Shown: positions 6,679-15,984, counted from the stretch's first letter. The stretch: 35,220 nt of DNA from an uncultured Geobacter sp. (GCA_903925075.1 CAIYDQ010000023.1:1-35220); one strand, 5' to 3'. Notes: a model not told the origin generated them from the sequence alone. A program made the numbers and translations.

Positions 6679-8397
6679 TCAGCCCTGCTTTTTCGCCTTG
6701 CCTGCCGCTTTCAGCCAGGAGGCGACCGGCGGAATGGAGATTTCCTCGGATTCGGTGATCACGTCCAGGAAGAAGGGGCCGTCGCAGGCAAAGGCTTCCG
6801 CCAGACCTTCGTCCAGCTCCTCGGCCGTGGCGACTTGCCGCCCTTGCAGCCCGAAGCCTTGGGCGACCATGGAGGGGCTCCCCGCGGTGAAATCGACCGA
6901 GAAGAACTTCCCCTGGGCATGCAACGACTGCAGCGCCTTGATCCAGCCGAAGCAGGAATTGTTGAAGTGTATCAGCACGGCGGGAATCTTCAGCCGGGCC
7001 AGCGTCTCAAGTTCTCCGGCGGACATCCCCAGGCTGCCGTCGCCGAAGAGGCCGACCAGCCGGGCGTCGGGACGGGCCATGTGCGCTCCCACCAGGGCCG
7101 GAATGGCGTAGCCCAACCCGCCGTAGCCTCGGGGAATGATGAATCTGGAGCCGTTCCCCGCCAGTTTCAGGAAGCGGGTGGTGTAGGGGGTCGGCGTCCC
7201 CGCATCGGAGATGACGATCGAGGGGGAGGTGAGGTGCTTGTTCAGGGCCGATATCACTCGCTGCGGCTTGAGGGGCGTGTCGTCGGCGCTAAGCTCGGCC
7301 TCGGAGTCGCGCCAGAACTGGGCGCGCGCCTCGTTCAGATTTTCCAGCCATTCCGAATGGGTGCGCGCCGCGCCCTTTCCTTTCAGGAGCACGACCAGAT
7401 CGCTGAGCACCAGCCTGGCGTCGCCGGCCACGCTCAGGGTGTTCTGGAAATTGTTGGACAAAAGTTCAGGGTCGAGATCGATCTGCAGGATCTTTCGCTC
7501 CGGGTTGTGGGAAGGGAGCGTCCATTTCAGGGTCGACACGGATCCCATCTTGCAGCCGACGTACAAAATGGCGTCGGCCTCCTCGACCGCCCTGTTGGCG
7601 TGGGGATGGAAACCGTTGTCGCCGATGACTCCCAGCGCCAGCGGGTGCTCGTCCGGGATGATTCCCTGTCCCGAAATGGTGGTCACCACCGGGGCGGAGA
7701 GCCATTCCGCCGCGGCCCTGATCTCCTTGCCCGCCTGGGAATGATTGCAGCCGCCGCCGGCGACGATCACCGGACGGCGCGCCTGCATCAGATGTTCGAC
7801 CAACGCCTCCAGCGCCTCGCGGCTGCCGCGAGTGCGGAAGGACGGGTAATGGCAGCAGTCGGCGGCGGGGTAGAGCGACTCGCTGCCGCCGCTGTATGCG
7901 CCCGAGGAAACCTCCGAAGGAATGGAAAGCTGCACGGCGCCCGGCCTGCCGCTGGTGGCGATCCGGAAGGCGCGGCGTATGGTCTCCGGGAGTTTGTCTC
8001 CCGATTTCAGCAGGGTCGACAGTTTGGTGATGGTTTTGAAGAGGGCCGCGCAGTCTAGCTCGGTAATGGTCCCTTTTCCCTCGCCGGAAAGCGCGTTGTC
8101 CGAGGTGAGGAGAATGACCGGTATGGAGCAGGCGTTGGCCTCGGCCACGCCCGGCACCGAATAAAGGGCGCCGGCGCCGCTTGGGCACTCGCAGATGCCG
8201 GGCTTGTGCGACAAGCGGGCATAGGCGTCGGCCATGAAGGAGGCGGAACGCTCGTCCCTTGCCATGATGTGCCGGATTTCGGGCGCGGCGTCGTACAGCG
8301 CCTCGTAGAGGGCGATGCTGGTGTCCCCCGGCACGCCGAAGACTACCTCTACTCCCTGCGCCTGCAGCATCTTGACGATGACTTGTGCTCCGTTCAT
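6679..8397 (-). CDS. Thiamine diphosphate-dependent enzyme (acetolactate synthase-like)
   Basis: The 572-residue product has the three-domain layout of the ThDP/acetolactate-synthase superfamily. The N-terminal pyrimidine-binding domain has FGVPGDTS (20-27) and the proton-relay Glu49 in ARDERSASFMADAYAR. A central domain follows, and the ThDP-Mg domain begins GDGSLGMSAGE at about 452 and ends in NN about 28 residues later. The AAGGAGATAAAC leader fixes the start. The substrate cannot be read from sequence: candidates are decarboxylation or carboligation of a 2-oxo acid, or hydrolysis of a cyclic dione as in the MenD/IolD-type relatives. Its place between an aminotransferase and a semialdehyde dehydrogenase gene suggests a 2-oxo acid decarboxylase step making an aldehyde. 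That is inference. Confidence 0.85.
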   Translation of the reverse strand: MNGAQVIVKMLQAQGVEVVFGVPGDTSIALYEALYDAAPEIRHIMARDERSASFMADAYARLSHKPGICECPSGAGALYSVPGVAEANACSIPVILLTSDNALSGEGKGTITELDCAALFKTITKLSTLLKSGDKLPETIRRAFRIATSGRPGAVQLSIPSEVSSGAYSGGSESLYPAADCCHYPSFRTRGSREALEALVEHLMQARRPVIVAGGGCNHSQAGKEIRAAAEWLSAPVVTTISGQGIIPDEHPLALGVIGDNGFHPHANRAVEEADAILYVGCKMGSVSTLKWTLPSHNPERKILQIDLDPELLSNNFQNTLSVAGDARLVLSDLVVLLKGKGAARTHSEWLENLNEARAQFWRDSEAELSADDTPLKPQRVISALNKHLTSPSIVISDAGTPTPYTTRFLKLAGNGSRFIIPRGYGGLGYAIPALVGAHMARPDARLVGLFGDGSLGMSAGELETLARLKIPAVLIHFNNSCFGWIKALQSLHAQGKFFSVDFTAGSPSMVAQGFGLQGRQVATAEELDEGLAEAFACDGPFFLDVITESEEISIPPVASWLKAAGKAKKQG

Positions 8398-8500
8398 GTT
8401 TATCTCCTTGATCCGGCGGTAGCCGGGTAGCTGTATCCATTAAATATAAACGTCGTCACGCTGCATGTTATACCCGCTCAAGCAGCAAGGCAATATCCTG

Positions 8501-8526
8501 GCCCCATTAAGGGGGAGGGGGCTTTA
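8501..8526. repeat. Dispersed C/G-rich repeat, family A copy 2
   Basis: The reverse strand reads AGCCCCCTCCCCCTTAATGG, nearly identical to the copy at 595. It overlaps the end of the aminotransferase gene and contributes its stop codon, so the insertion may have reset the C-terminus. Confidence 0.7.
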
Positions 8527-9852
8527 AAGCATTTTTTTCACCAGACGCAAGCCGCTCAGCATCACTTCGCCCAGGGTGTCGATCTCCTTCTCGGTCATCG
8601 GGGTGGAGAGGGTGCCGGAGCAGGTGTTGATCATGATCAGGCCGTTGTCGAAACAATGGTCGATGAGCGCCTTGGTCAGCCTGGTTTCCTCGGCGCTCAC
8701 GTACGCCTCCCGGTAGTTGCGCGGAACGCTCGGCTTCATGTGCAACCGGAACATCGAGCCGGCGCCGGTCACGCAGGCCGGCACGTCGGCTACGCGGATG
8801 GCTTCGGCGATGCACGCCCTGGCCCTGTCCGCCAGGAGGTTCAGCCGCTCCACCGCTTCACGGTCGAACAGTTCCATCGACACCCGGCCGGCGGTCATGG
8901 TGATCGGGTTGGCCGAAAAGGTCCCGGAAAGGGGAAACAAGTAGTTGTCCGCCAACGGGTTCATCACCTCCATCACTTCCCGGCGGCCGGCAACCGCTCC
9001 CACGGGAAAACCGCCGCCGATCATCTTCCCCATGGCGGTCAGGTCCGGGCGCACGTCGTACCACTCCTGCGCGCCGCCGAAGTTGGAGCGAAAGGTGATC
9101 ACCTCGTCGCAGACCAGAAGGGCGCCGTTTCTGCGGGTCCAGTCGTAAAGCGCCCGGACGAATTCGGCCGAGGCCGGGAAGAGACCCACCCGGTGGGGCA
9201 TCAGGTCGATCAGGACGCAGGCGAGTTGATCGGCGTGCCGGTCGAGTATGGCGACGGCGCGCTCCGGGTCGTTGAAGGGGATGATCACCACGTCGTTCAG
9301 GGCCGAGGCGGGTGTGCCGTGCGACACCGGCACGCTGGCCGGATGATCCAGCTCGCCCCAGGTGGCGGGGCTTGCCGTCTGGCTCACTTCCGCGTAGTCG
9401 TAGAGGCCGTGGTAGGCGCCCTCGACCTTGGCGATCTTGGGGCGGCCGGTGAAGGCCCTGGCCGCTTTCAGGCATCCCATCACCGCCTCGGTGCCGGAGT
9501 TGACGAAACGGATCAGGTCGAAGCCGTCGTTGCGGCTGCACATCTGCTCGGCGTGCAGGATCTCCGCTTCGGTTGCCAGGGTGAAGGCGGTGCCGCGCTG
9601 CAACTGCTCGGCTACCGCCGACACCACGGCGGGGTGGGCATGGCCGTGGATCAGCGAGGCCATGTTGTTGGCGAAGTCGATCCGCTTCACCCCTTCGATG
9701 TCGGTGACGTAGCACCCCTCGCCCCGGGCCGCGTAGATCGGATGCGGTTGCCGCAGCACGGTGTTGCGGCTGACCCCGCCGGGCAATACTTTGCAGGCCC
9801 GCTGGTAAAGCGCCGCGCTCTTCGATTGTCCTGTCTGTGCCGAATCTTTCAT
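8524..9852 (-). CDS. Class III aminotransferase (glutamate-1-semialdehyde aminotransferase-like)
   Basis: This fold-type I PLP enzyme has 442 residues. SGTEA (119-123) binds the cofactor phosphate region, Asp249 in CDEV pairs with the pyridine nitrogen, and Lys276 in GKMIGGGFPVGA forms the Schiff base. Overall it resembles glutamate-1-semialdehyde aminomutase, but that group also includes beta-amino acid transaminases. The position next to a 2,3-aminomutase gene and a 3-oxoacid CoA-transferase favours transamination of a 3-amino acid to a 3-oxo acid rather than haem synthesis (inference). The start at 9852 follows GGAAGGTG; an in-frame TTG at 9867 would lie before this site and was rejected. 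The C-terminus runs into a dispersed repeat. Confidence 0.85.
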   Translation of the reverse strand: MKDSAQTGQSKSAALYQRACKVLPGGVSRNTVLRQPHPIYAARGEGCYVTDIEGVKRIDFANNMASLIHGHAHPAVVSAVAEQLQRGTAFTLATEAEILHAEQMCSRNDGFDLIRFVNSGTEAVMGCLKAARAFTGRPKIAKVEGAYHGLYDYAEVSQTASPATWGELDHPASVPVSHGTPASALNDVVIIPFNDPERAVAILDRHADQLACVLIDLMPHRVGLFPASAEFVRALYDWTRRNGALLVCDEVITFRSNFGGAQEWYDVRPDLTAMGKMIGGGFPVGAVAGRREVMEVMNPLADNYLFPLSGTFSANPITMTAGRVSMELFDREAVERLNLLADRARACIAEAIRVADVPACVTGAGSMFRLHMKPSVPRNYREAYVSAEETRLTKALIDHCFDNGLIMINTCSGTLSTPMTEKEIDTLGEVMLSGLRLVKKML

Positions 9853-9876
9853 GATTTCACCTTCCAATGAATTCGT

Positions 9877-10536
9877 TTAGGGGCGGGGAAGAAGCTTGCC
9901 GCCGGTTCGTTGCCGCAGGTAATCGAAGCTCACCCCGGGGGCGAGTTCCACTACCTGGAAGCCTGCCGGCGTCAGGTCGATGACGGCCAGGTCGGTATAG
10001 ATCCGGCTCACCACGGCCTTGCCGGTCAGCGGATAGCTGCAGGCGTCGACCAGCTTTGGTTCGCCGGCGTTGGTGCAGTGCTGGGTGATGACCACGACGG
10101 TGCGCACGCCGGCGACCAGGTCCATGGCCCCGCCCACCGCGGGGATGGCGTCGCTGGCGCCGGTCGACCAGTTGGCCAGGTCGCCGCGCTCGGAGACCTG
10201 CATCGCCCCCAGCACGCAGAGGTCGATGTGCTGGCCGCGGATCATGGCGAAACTGTCGGCATGGTGGAAATAGCTGGCGCCGGGAAGCGCGGTCACCATC
10301 TTCTTGCCCGCGTTGATCAGTTCCGGGTCCTCTTCCCCGGCGGCGGGGGGCGGACCCATGCCCAGCAGGCCGTTTTCGGTGTGATAGATCACTTCCCGCC
10401 CCTCGGGCACGTACTGGGCCACCATCTCGGGGATGCCGATGCCGAGGTTGACGTAGGCGCCGTCGGGGATATCCAGGGCGGCCCTTTTGGCCATCGCTTC
10501 GCGGTTCCAGCCGATCCGACTGCTTTCCTTGCTCAC
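9877..10536 (-). CDS. 3-oxoacid CoA-transferase, subunit B
   Basis: The 219-residue beta subunit of a family I CoA-transferase (ScoB/AtoA/PcaJ type) carries GAYVNLGIGIPE near residue 28 and the catalytic Glu in HTENGLLGMG, which forms the glutamyl-CoA thioester in this family. It starts with GTG at 10536 and overlaps the stop of subunit A by four bases (GTGA), so the two are translationally coupled. The pair would move CoA from succinyl- or acetyl-CoA to a 3-oxo acid. Sequence does not separate acetoacetate from 3-oxoadipate as substrate. An earlier start inside subunit A gives a non-family extension and was rejected. Confidence 0.9.
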   Translation of the reverse strand: MSKESSRIGWNREAMAKRAALDIPDGAYVNLGIGIPEMVAQYVPEGREVIYHTENGLLGMGPPPAAGEEDPELINAGKKMVTALPGASYFHHADSFAMIRGQHIDLCVLGAMQVSERGDLANWSTGASDAIPAVGGAMDLVAGVRTVVVITQHCTNAGEPKLVDACSYPLTGKAVVSRIYTDLAVIDLTPAGFQVVELAPGVSFDYLRQRTGGKLLPRP

Positions 10537-11243
10537 GGGTAGATCCTCCCTTGGGCGACCAGCTTCGATTCCTGCGCGGGCTCGGCGACGGTCACCACTC
10601 GGTTCACGAAGATGCCGGGAGTGATTACCGTTTCCGGATCGATCGCTCCCAATGCCACCAGGGCTCCGGTCTGTACGATGGTGGTCCGGGCGGCCATGGC
10701 CATCACCGGGGCGAAATTGCGCGCCGTCTTGTGATAGACCAGGTTGCCGTGGCGGTCGGCGCGCTCGCATTTGATCAGGGCGAAATCTCCCTTGAGCGCC
10801 TGCTCCAGGACGTAGTCGCGCCCGTCGAAGCTGCGCTGCTCCTTCCCTTCAGCCAGGGGCGTGCCGACCGAGGTGGCCGTGTAGAAGGCCGGGATGCCGG
10901 CGCCGCCGGCCCGCAGCCGCTCGGCCAGGGTTCCCTGGGGAACCAGTTCCAGCTCGATTCTGCCGCTGCAGTACAACTCCGGGAACACCATCGAGTTGGT
11001 GGTGCGCGGATAGGAGCAGATCATCTTGCCGACCTGGCCGTTTTCGATCAGGGCCGCGAGCCCCACATGGCCGCTGCCGGTGTTGTTGTTCACCACGGTC
11101 AGGTTTCTGGCCCCGTGGTCGATCAGGGCGTGAATCAGCTCGATCGGGCTGCCTGCCTCACCAAAGCCACCGATCAAAACGGTGGCGCCGTCGTAAATGT
11201 CGGCGACCGCCTCGGCTGCCGAACCGACACTCTTATCGATCAT
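10533..11243 (-). CDS. 3-oxoacid CoA-transferase, subunit A
   Basis: This 236-residue alpha subunit (ScoA/AtoD/PcaI type) has the glycine-rich ATVLIGGFGEAGSP near the N-terminus, GTLAERLRAGGAGIPAFYT in the middle and KTARNFAPVMA near the C-terminus, all in the usual order and length. It is coupled to subunit B by a four-base overlap. A gap of 316 nt holding dispersed repeats separates it from the aminomutase gene upstream, so a separate promoter is possible. Confidence 0.9.
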   Translation of the reverse strand: MIDKSVGSAAEAVADIYDGATVLIGGFGEAGSPIELIHALIDHGARNLTVVNNNTGSGHVGLAALIENGQVGKMICSYPRTTNSMVFPELYCSGRIELELVPQGTLAERLRAGGAGIPAFYTATSVGTPLAEGKEQRSFDGRDYVLEQALKGDFALIKCERADRHGNLVYHKTARNFAPVMAMAARTTIVQTGALVALGAIDPETVITPGIFVNRVVTVAEPAQESKLVAQGRIYP

Positions 11244-11363
11244 CGCTGCTTCCCCTTTGCCCGGGAACTGGCCCCGCGGGCGTCAACTTGAAGCTTTAGT
11301 TCGCTATTTTCCCGGCCCCACTGCCATCGCATAGCTTCCTCCCGCCTAACCCGCAGTTAGAAA

Positions 11364-11453
11364 CCTACAGGTGACGTGGACCTGTAGGGGCGAATCTTGT
11401 ATTCGCCCTTTTCGCCCGCTGGCGCCAGGGCGAACACAAGGTTCGCCCCTACA
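11364..11453. repeat. Compound inverted repeat in the operon gap
   Basis: Two nested palindromes fill part of the 11244-11559 gap. CCTACAGGT pairs with ACCTGTAGG (11364-11388). A longer element runs from TGTAGGGGCGAA at 11383 to TTCGCCCCTACA ending at 11453. The rest of the gap has no supported gene. Confidence 0.75.
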
Positions 11454-11504
11454 ACAATCAACTCACAACGGAGGACCCGAAGTTTCAAGCTGGACATTGT
11501 ACTA

Positions 11505-11548
11505 GCTCCTCCCCCCAGCGGGGGGAGGTTGGGAGGGGGGGTGGATGC
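11505..11548. repeat. Dispersed C/G-rich repeat, family A-like copy 3
   Basis: CTCCTCCCCCC pairs with GGGGGGAGG around AGC, followed by TTGGGAGG and a G-run. It resembles the copies at 595 and 8501 and sits just downstream of the minus-strand aminomutase gene. Confidence 0.65.
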
Positions 11549-11559
11549 TCCCCCATCGG

Positions 11560-13161
11560 TTAAGCCATTCGTCGGCGCAAGGCTTCCGCCAGTCCCGTTT
11601 CGATCTCCTTCAACTCGTCCTCGAAGAAAAACTTTTCGGTGTCGAGCGGCTGCAAGAGGTCGATCTTGTTCTGTTTCTCGTCGTACTTGGCGTGGAACAC
11701 CCGGCCCATCCACTCCATGTTACGCGCTTCGGTGAATTGCAGGGCAAAGCATTTTTCGCCGACCACTACCGAAGTGCCCAGGATGGAGAGCTTGCCGGCC
11801 GAGATGGTCATGGAGATATGACGCGATGGCCGGTTGATCGAGGAGAGGGAGCTGTAGATGCGGCTGAAAACTTTTTCCACGTCCGCCAGCGGCGCCGTGA
11901 AATAGTGGTGCTCGCCGGTCGGGCGTGCGCAGTACATGGAGTGAAAGCCGACGCCCAGCATGGCCAGGATGTTGGCCAGGTCGATCCAGTTCCGGGCGGA
12001 CTTCTCCACGTCGACGGCCCCTTTTCCGTCGGTGAACAGGCTGATGTGGTTCATGATCGGGCTCTGGCTGCGCACGAAGACGTGGTGGGCCTTCAGCCTG
12101 CGGATGGCGGCGATGGTCTTGGGATTCAGGATCTCCCTGGGGGTGGAGAAATGCGCCATCCACGCCATCTGAATGCCGTTGTCGTACAGGGTGTCGAAGA
12201 GCTCCAGCATCCTGTCGTATTTGCTGCTCAGGATCATCTCCGGGTGGAAGGTCAGGGAACGCGAGCCCAGACGTATGGTCCTGATATGGGCGAGTTCCGG
12301 ATCGGAGACGATCGGCGCGATGTACTGTTCGAAGCGGTGCGCGGGCATGAAGCCGCCGTCGCCGCCGGTGATCAGCAGGTCCGTCACTTCCTGGTGTTCC
12401 TTCAGGTAGCGGTGGATCTGGCTGGGATCTTCCTGGAGGAACATGTCCTGATCGCCGCGCACCTGGGCATGGCGGAAGCAGTAACTGCAAAAGGCGAAGC
12501 AGTTCTGCGTGGTGGTGTCGAAGACCAGTTGGCACTGCGGGTATTTGTGCTGGCTTCCTTCCAGGAACTCGACCGCGCCCTGCTCGTTGACGAACCAGGG
12601 CTTGTTGAGCTGCTGGTTGCCGTCGTGCGGGTTGGTCTTCTCGGCGTACTCCTCGACGATTGCCGTTCTTTCCCGGTCGGACCCGGCCTCTACGTAGGCC
12701 TTGGAGGTTGCCGGGTCGATCATGCCGGGCTGCGGGATCACCAACTGGTAGACCGAATCGTTTCGGTAGTTGTCCCAGTTGATGGCGTTGAGGGAGTGGC
12801 TGGTCGCCAGGAAGCGGTAAACCTCGATGAATAGCTCGCGCTCCTGCAACTGGTCGAGCTCGATGCCGTGTCCCTTGAGGATTTCGCAGACCCGCCGGAA
12901 TCCGTCCAGCCCGGTGAAGTTCTGGCCCACCTGAAACAGGAAAGGCTTGGTTTCCAAGAGTCCGGAGTGCTGCGGATACACGGACTGCAATCGGCTCAAA
13001 AGGCCGGTCGGGAGCAGGTTTTCCTTGGCGATGTTTTCTCTCAGCTCGGCTGAGAGTTGGTAGCGGTCCATCATCGCCAGCAACTCCGCCGAGTTGACGA
13101 GGGCGTCGCCTTTGTGTTGTGAAACGGAGGCATTCAAACTGTCGGTCGCTATAGCGGTCAT
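11560..13161 (-). CDS. kamA: KamA-like radical SAM 2,3-aminomutase
   Basis: Residues 221, 225 and 228 (CFAFCSYC) form the CX3CX2C site that binds the radical-SAM 4Fe-4S cluster. Around it lie KYPQCQLVF and LITGGDGG, as in the lysine 2,3-aminomutase family, whose members use PLP and SAM to move an amino group from C2 to C3. At 533 residues it is well over 100 residues longer than classical KamA, mainly through an N-terminal part (about 1-180). The cluster reads CFAFCSYCFRH instead of the usual CxMYCRHCTRR-like form, so it belongs to a divergent branch. The substrate could be lysine, glutamate or another 2-amino acid. AGGAG precedes the ATG, and the ALDH7 gene ends 27 nt upstream, so the two are probably co-transcribed. 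Confidence 0.8.
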   Translation of the reverse strand: MTAIATDSLNASVSQHKGDALVNSAELLAMMDRYQLSAELRENIAKENLLPTGLLSRLQSVYPQHSGLLETKPFLFQVGQNFTGLDGFRRVCEILKGHGIELDQLQERELFIEVYRFLATSHSLNAINWDNYRNDSVYQLVIPQPGMIDPATSKAYVEAGSDRERTAIVEEYAEKTNPHDGNQQLNKPWFVNEQGAVEFLEGSQHKYPQCQLVFDTTTQNCFAFCSYCFRHAQVRGDQDMFLQEDPSQIHRYLKEHQEVTDLLITGGDGGFMPAHRFEQYIAPIVSDPELAHIRTIRLGSRSLTFHPEMILSSKYDRMLELFDTLYDNGIQMAWMAHFSTPREILNPKTIAAIRRLKAHHVFVRSQSPIMNHISLFTDGKGAVDVEKSARNWIDLANILAMLGVGFHSMYCARPTGEHHYFTAPLADVEKVFSRIYSSLSSINRPSRHISMTISAGKLSILGTSVVVGEKCFALQFTEARNMEWMGRVFHAKYDEKQNKIDLLQPLDTEKFFFEDELKEIETGLAEALRRRMA

Positions 13162-13188
13162 GTTAGATAACTCCTGTCGTTAGCAGTA

Positions 13189-14721
13189 TCAGATCTCGAA
13201 TTTGATCCCTTGGGCCAGGGGGAGGGTCTTGCCGTAATTGATGGTGTTGGTCTGCCGGCGCATGTAGCATTTCCAGGCGTCTGAACCGGATTCGCGGCCG
13301 CCGCCGGTCTCCTTCTCGCCGCCGAACGCTCCGCCGATTTCAGCCCCGGAGGTGCCGATGTTGACGTTGGCTATGCCGCAATCGGACCCTTCCGCGGAGA
13401 GGAATTCCTCCGCCTCCAGCATGTCCCTGGTGAAGATGGCGGAGGAGAGTCCCTGCACCACGTCGTTGTGAAGCTCGATGGCGTTGGCGAGTTCGCCCGC
13501 GTATTTGATCAGGTAAAGGATGGGCGCGAAGGTCTCTTCCTGGACCACCTCGTAGCTGTTTTCCACCTCGACGATGGCCGGCATCACGTAGCAGCCGGAC
13601 TCATATCCGTCGCCTTCCAGCACTTGGCCGCCGAAAACGACGCTGCCGCCTTCCGCCGCGGCGCGCACCAGGGCTTTTTCGAAGTCACCCACGGCTCCCC
13701 GGTCGATCAGCGGGCCGACGTGGTTTTTTTCCTCCAGCGGGTTGCCGACCTTGAGGCCGCCATAGGCCTTGACTATCGATTGCTTCACCTTGTCGTAGAT
13801 GCTCTCGTGAATGATCAGGCGCCTGGTGGAGGTGCAGCGCTGGCCGGCGGTGCCGACCGCTCCGAAGACGATTGCCGGGAGCGCCATGGCGAAGTCGGCG
13901 TTGGGGGTGAGGATGATGGCGTTGTTGCCGCCCAGTTCCAGGATGGATTTGCCGAAGCGCTTGGCGATTACCGCGGCGCCGTGGCGTCCCACTTCGGTGG
14001 AGGCGGTGATGGAGACCAGCGGGATTCTCTTGTCGTTCAAAAGCATTTCGCCGACCGAGGCGCCGCGCCCGATCACCATGTTGAACAAACCTTCCGGCAG
14101 GTCGTTGGCCCTGATCACCGGCGCCAGGATGTTTTGCACCGCGATGGCGCACAGGGGGACCTTGGACGAGGGCTTCCACAGGTTGGTGTCGCCGCAGATG
14201 GTGGCGATCATGGCGTTCCAGGACCAGACGGCCACCGGGAAGTTGAAGGCGCTGATGGTGCCGACCACGCCCAGCGGATGGTATTGATCGTACATCCTGT
14301 GGCGTTCGCGCTCGGAAACCATCGTATAGCCGTAGAGCTGGCGGGACTGGCCGACGGCAAAGTCGCAGATGTCGATCATCTCCTGGACCTCGCCTTTTCC
14401 TTCCTGCAGGGACTTGCCCATTTCGTAGGAGACCAGCGTGCCGAGGGCGTCTTTATGTTTGCGCAGTTCCAAGCCGATCTGGCGCACGATCTCGCCGCGC
14501 TTGGGGGCCGGCACCATGCGCCATTTCTTGAAGGCCTCCACTCCCGTGGCCACCAACAGTTCGTAATCCTGCTCGGAGGCGAGGTAGACGCTGGCGATCT
14601 GCTTGCCGTCGACCGGAGAAACCACCTTGATTTCCCCCTGATCGGTGGTTGCCAGCCACTGGGTCCCCGTTGAGGCACCGAAATTTTTCTCCTTGATGCC
14701 CAACTGCGCTAAGAATTCCAT
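13189..14721 (-). CDS. Aldehyde dehydrogenase, ALDH7 (antiquitin) type, first gene of the operon
   Basis: The 510-residue product carries Asn160 in SAFNFP, Lys183 in WKPSSK, Glu262 in LELGGNNA and catalytic Cys296 in AGQRCTS. The C-terminal [20 protein letters not shown] is again ALDH7. It is a paralogue of the gene at 5052, with a longer N-terminus like that of alpha-aminoadipate semialdehyde dehydrogenase. It opens the minus-strand run and faces the LysR gene across a 306-nt divergent region that holds the proposed operator at 14822. GGGAGAG before the ATG supports the start. Two ALDH7 enzymes in one locus suggest two semialdehyde steps or two substrates. Confidence 0.9.
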   Translation of the reverse strand: MEFLAQLGIKEKNFGASTGTQWLATTDQGEIKVVSPVDGKQIASVYLASEQDYELLVATGVEAFKKWRMVPAPKRGEIVRQIGLELRKHKDALGTLVSYEMGKSLQEGKGEVQEMIDICDFAVGQSRQLYGYTMVSERERHRMYDQYHPLGVVGTISAFNFPVAVWSWNAMIATICGDTNLWKPSSKVPLCAIAVQNILAPVIRANDLPEGLFNMVIGRGASVGEMLLNDKRIPLVSITASTEVGRHGAAVIAKRFGKSILELGGNNAIILTPNADFAMALPAIVFGAVGTAGQRCTSTRRLIIHESIYDKVKQSIVKAYGGLKVGNPLEEKNHVGPLIDRGAVGDFEKALVRAAAEGGSVVFGGQVLEGDGYESGCYVMPAIVEVENSYEVVQEETFAPILYLIKYAGELANAIELHNDVVQGLSSAIFTRDMLEAEEFLSAEGSDCGIANVNIGTSGAEIGGAFGGEKETGGGRESGSDAWKCYMRRQTNTINYGKTLPLAQGIKFEI

Positions 14722-14821
14722 GGATCTCTCCCTGTGCCGTGATTTCGAGTTCTTTACCTGCGACGGCGGATCGCGCCGACCTCGTTTTGTTGTTGATAAC
14801 TTAGGCCTACTCCCCGTCGCT

Positions 14822-14852
14822 GTAAAATATTGTTTTGCTTAGGGGGGTAAAG
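14822..14852. promoter_or_regulatory. Candidate LysR-type operator, copy 1
   Basis: A 31-bp block starting GTAAAATATTGTTTTGCTT occurs here. It recurs inverted at 15985-16015 with three differences. It lies between the divergent ALDH7 and lysR genes, where LysR-type regulators usually bind. The binding itself is inferred. Confidence 0.6.
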
Positions 14853-14861
14853 GAGTAAGCT

Positions 14862-14927
14862 ATGGCAAATACGGGCGCGTGCCCGGGGAAGCGTCGCGGC
14901 GATAGCCAAGGCCGCTATCGATGTTGA
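14862..14927 (+). CDS. Possible 21-codon leader ORF
   Basis: AAAGGAG lies six bases before an ATG that opens a 21-codon frame (starting MANTGACPGK) ahead of lysR. The good ribosome-binding site is the only support. It could be a leader peptide, or the remnant of a longer lysR 5' end, because the lysR frame stays open through this stretch. Confidence 0.25.
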   Translation: MANTGACPGKRRGDSQGRYRC

Positions 14928-15027
14928 TATCGATGCCGCAATCGACAAGGCCGCTTTGACAACTTTCCGCTCCGCTGCTATGGTGGGGCTTCTCGGATCA
15001 AGTTTCCCGGCCAATAGAGGTTCAACC

Positions 15028-15864
15028 ATGAATTTTCGCTGTCTTCGTTATTACCTGGCGGTCTACGAGGAGTTGAGCTTGACCGCTGCGGCCAAGCGCT
15101 GCTTCGTCGCGCAACCGTCCATTTCCTCGGCCATCCAGGAGCTGGAATCCGAGCTGAATTGCCAGTTGTTCATCCGGCATACCAAGGGCGTGACTCCGAC
15201 TCAGGCGGGGAACAACTTGTACCCGTACGCCAGCAAGGTGGTCGGCGACGTTCAGATCATCAAGGAGCTGTTTAAGGAGCCGATGCAGAAGATTACGATG
15301 AAGCTCGCGCTGATGCCGTTTCTTTCGGGGCGGCGCATCAGCATGATCATCAAGGACCTGCTGGTTCAAGGGTTGGACCTGACCATCGTGGACTTGAGCG
15401 AGGAAGCCGACGCCAGGATCATCTCCAGCAATCTGTTGGGCGAAAACGAGGCGTTTCACAAGTTGTGGCACGATGAATACGTGCTGGCGACGCCGGTGGG
15501 GCATCCCCTCTCCCTGCTGGGATCGGTCCCCCTGAAGTCGCTGAACGGCGTTCCCTTCATCAGCCGGCAACCGTGCGACGTGAACGACGCCTGGAAATTC
15601 GCGGTGCAAAAGAGCAACGTCAGCGTCGACGTCAAGGCGACCGTCAAAACCGAGGAGTATGCCCTGGACCTGGTGGCGGCGGGGCTTGGCATCTCGCTTG
15701 TCCCCAGCCACTCCACCGGCTTGCGCCCGGATATCGTCACCTGCGAGATAAGCGATTTGAAACTGGAACGGGTCATCGGCCTTGCCTATACCAAAGACCA
15801 CCCCTTGCCGGCCCAACTGCTGACGGCGATCGACAACGCCAAAAATCGGCTGGAAGCGGAGTGA
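15028..15864 (+). CDS. LysR-type transcriptional regulator
   Basis: The 278-residue protein has the LysR N-terminal winged helix-turn-helix: FRCLRYYLAVYEELSLTAAAKR, then QPSISSAIQELE and LFIRHTKGVTPTQAG. A periplasmic-binding-protein-like effector domain follows from about 90 to 278. The ATG at 15028 begins directly at the conserved MNFRCLRYYLAV, so an upstream extension was not used. It is divergent from the ALDH7-aminomutase operon and upstream of the oxidoreductase and permease genes. It is therefore the likely pathway regulator, sensing a substrate or intermediate. Confidence 0.9.
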   Translation: MNFRCLRYYLAVYEELSLTAAAKRCFVAQPSISSAIQELESELNCQLFIRHTKGVTPTQAGNNLYPYASKVVGDVQIIKELFKEPMQKITMKLALMPFLSGRRISMIIKDLLVQGLDLTIVDLSEEADARIISSNLLGENEAFHKLWHDEYVLATPVGHPLSLLGSVPLKSLNGVPFISRQPCDVNDAWKFAVQKSNVSVDVKATVKTEEYALDLVAAGLGISLVPSHSTGLRPDIVTCEISDLKLERVIGLAYTKDHPLPAQLLTAIDNAKNRLEAE

Positions 15865-15906
15865 TAACCTTTTGATTTCATTGACACGACTTTGTTTTTT
15901 TTCTCG

Positions 15907-15924
15907 TTGGCACGACTCCTGCGA
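15907..15924 (+). promoter_or_regulatory. Candidate sigma-54 promoter
   Basis: TTGGCACGACTCCTGCGA matches the sigma-54 -24/-12 consensus (TGGCACG-N4-TTGC) with the GG and GC doublets at the right spacing and one substitution. It points toward the oxidoreductase gene, with a leader of nearly 400 nt. An enhancer-binding activator would be needed; none is encoded in the window. Confidence 0.5.
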
Positions 15925-15984
15925 ATGACGCATTGCGCCGCGGCATGCGGTCAAGACCTGTCCTTTACCCGCCATAGGCTAAAT

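Noticed and set aside
15022-15975. Open frame opposite lysR starting at 15975
   Set aside because: The ATG lies beside the operator copy, but the frame is antisense to a well-supported LysR gene and has no recognisable domain.
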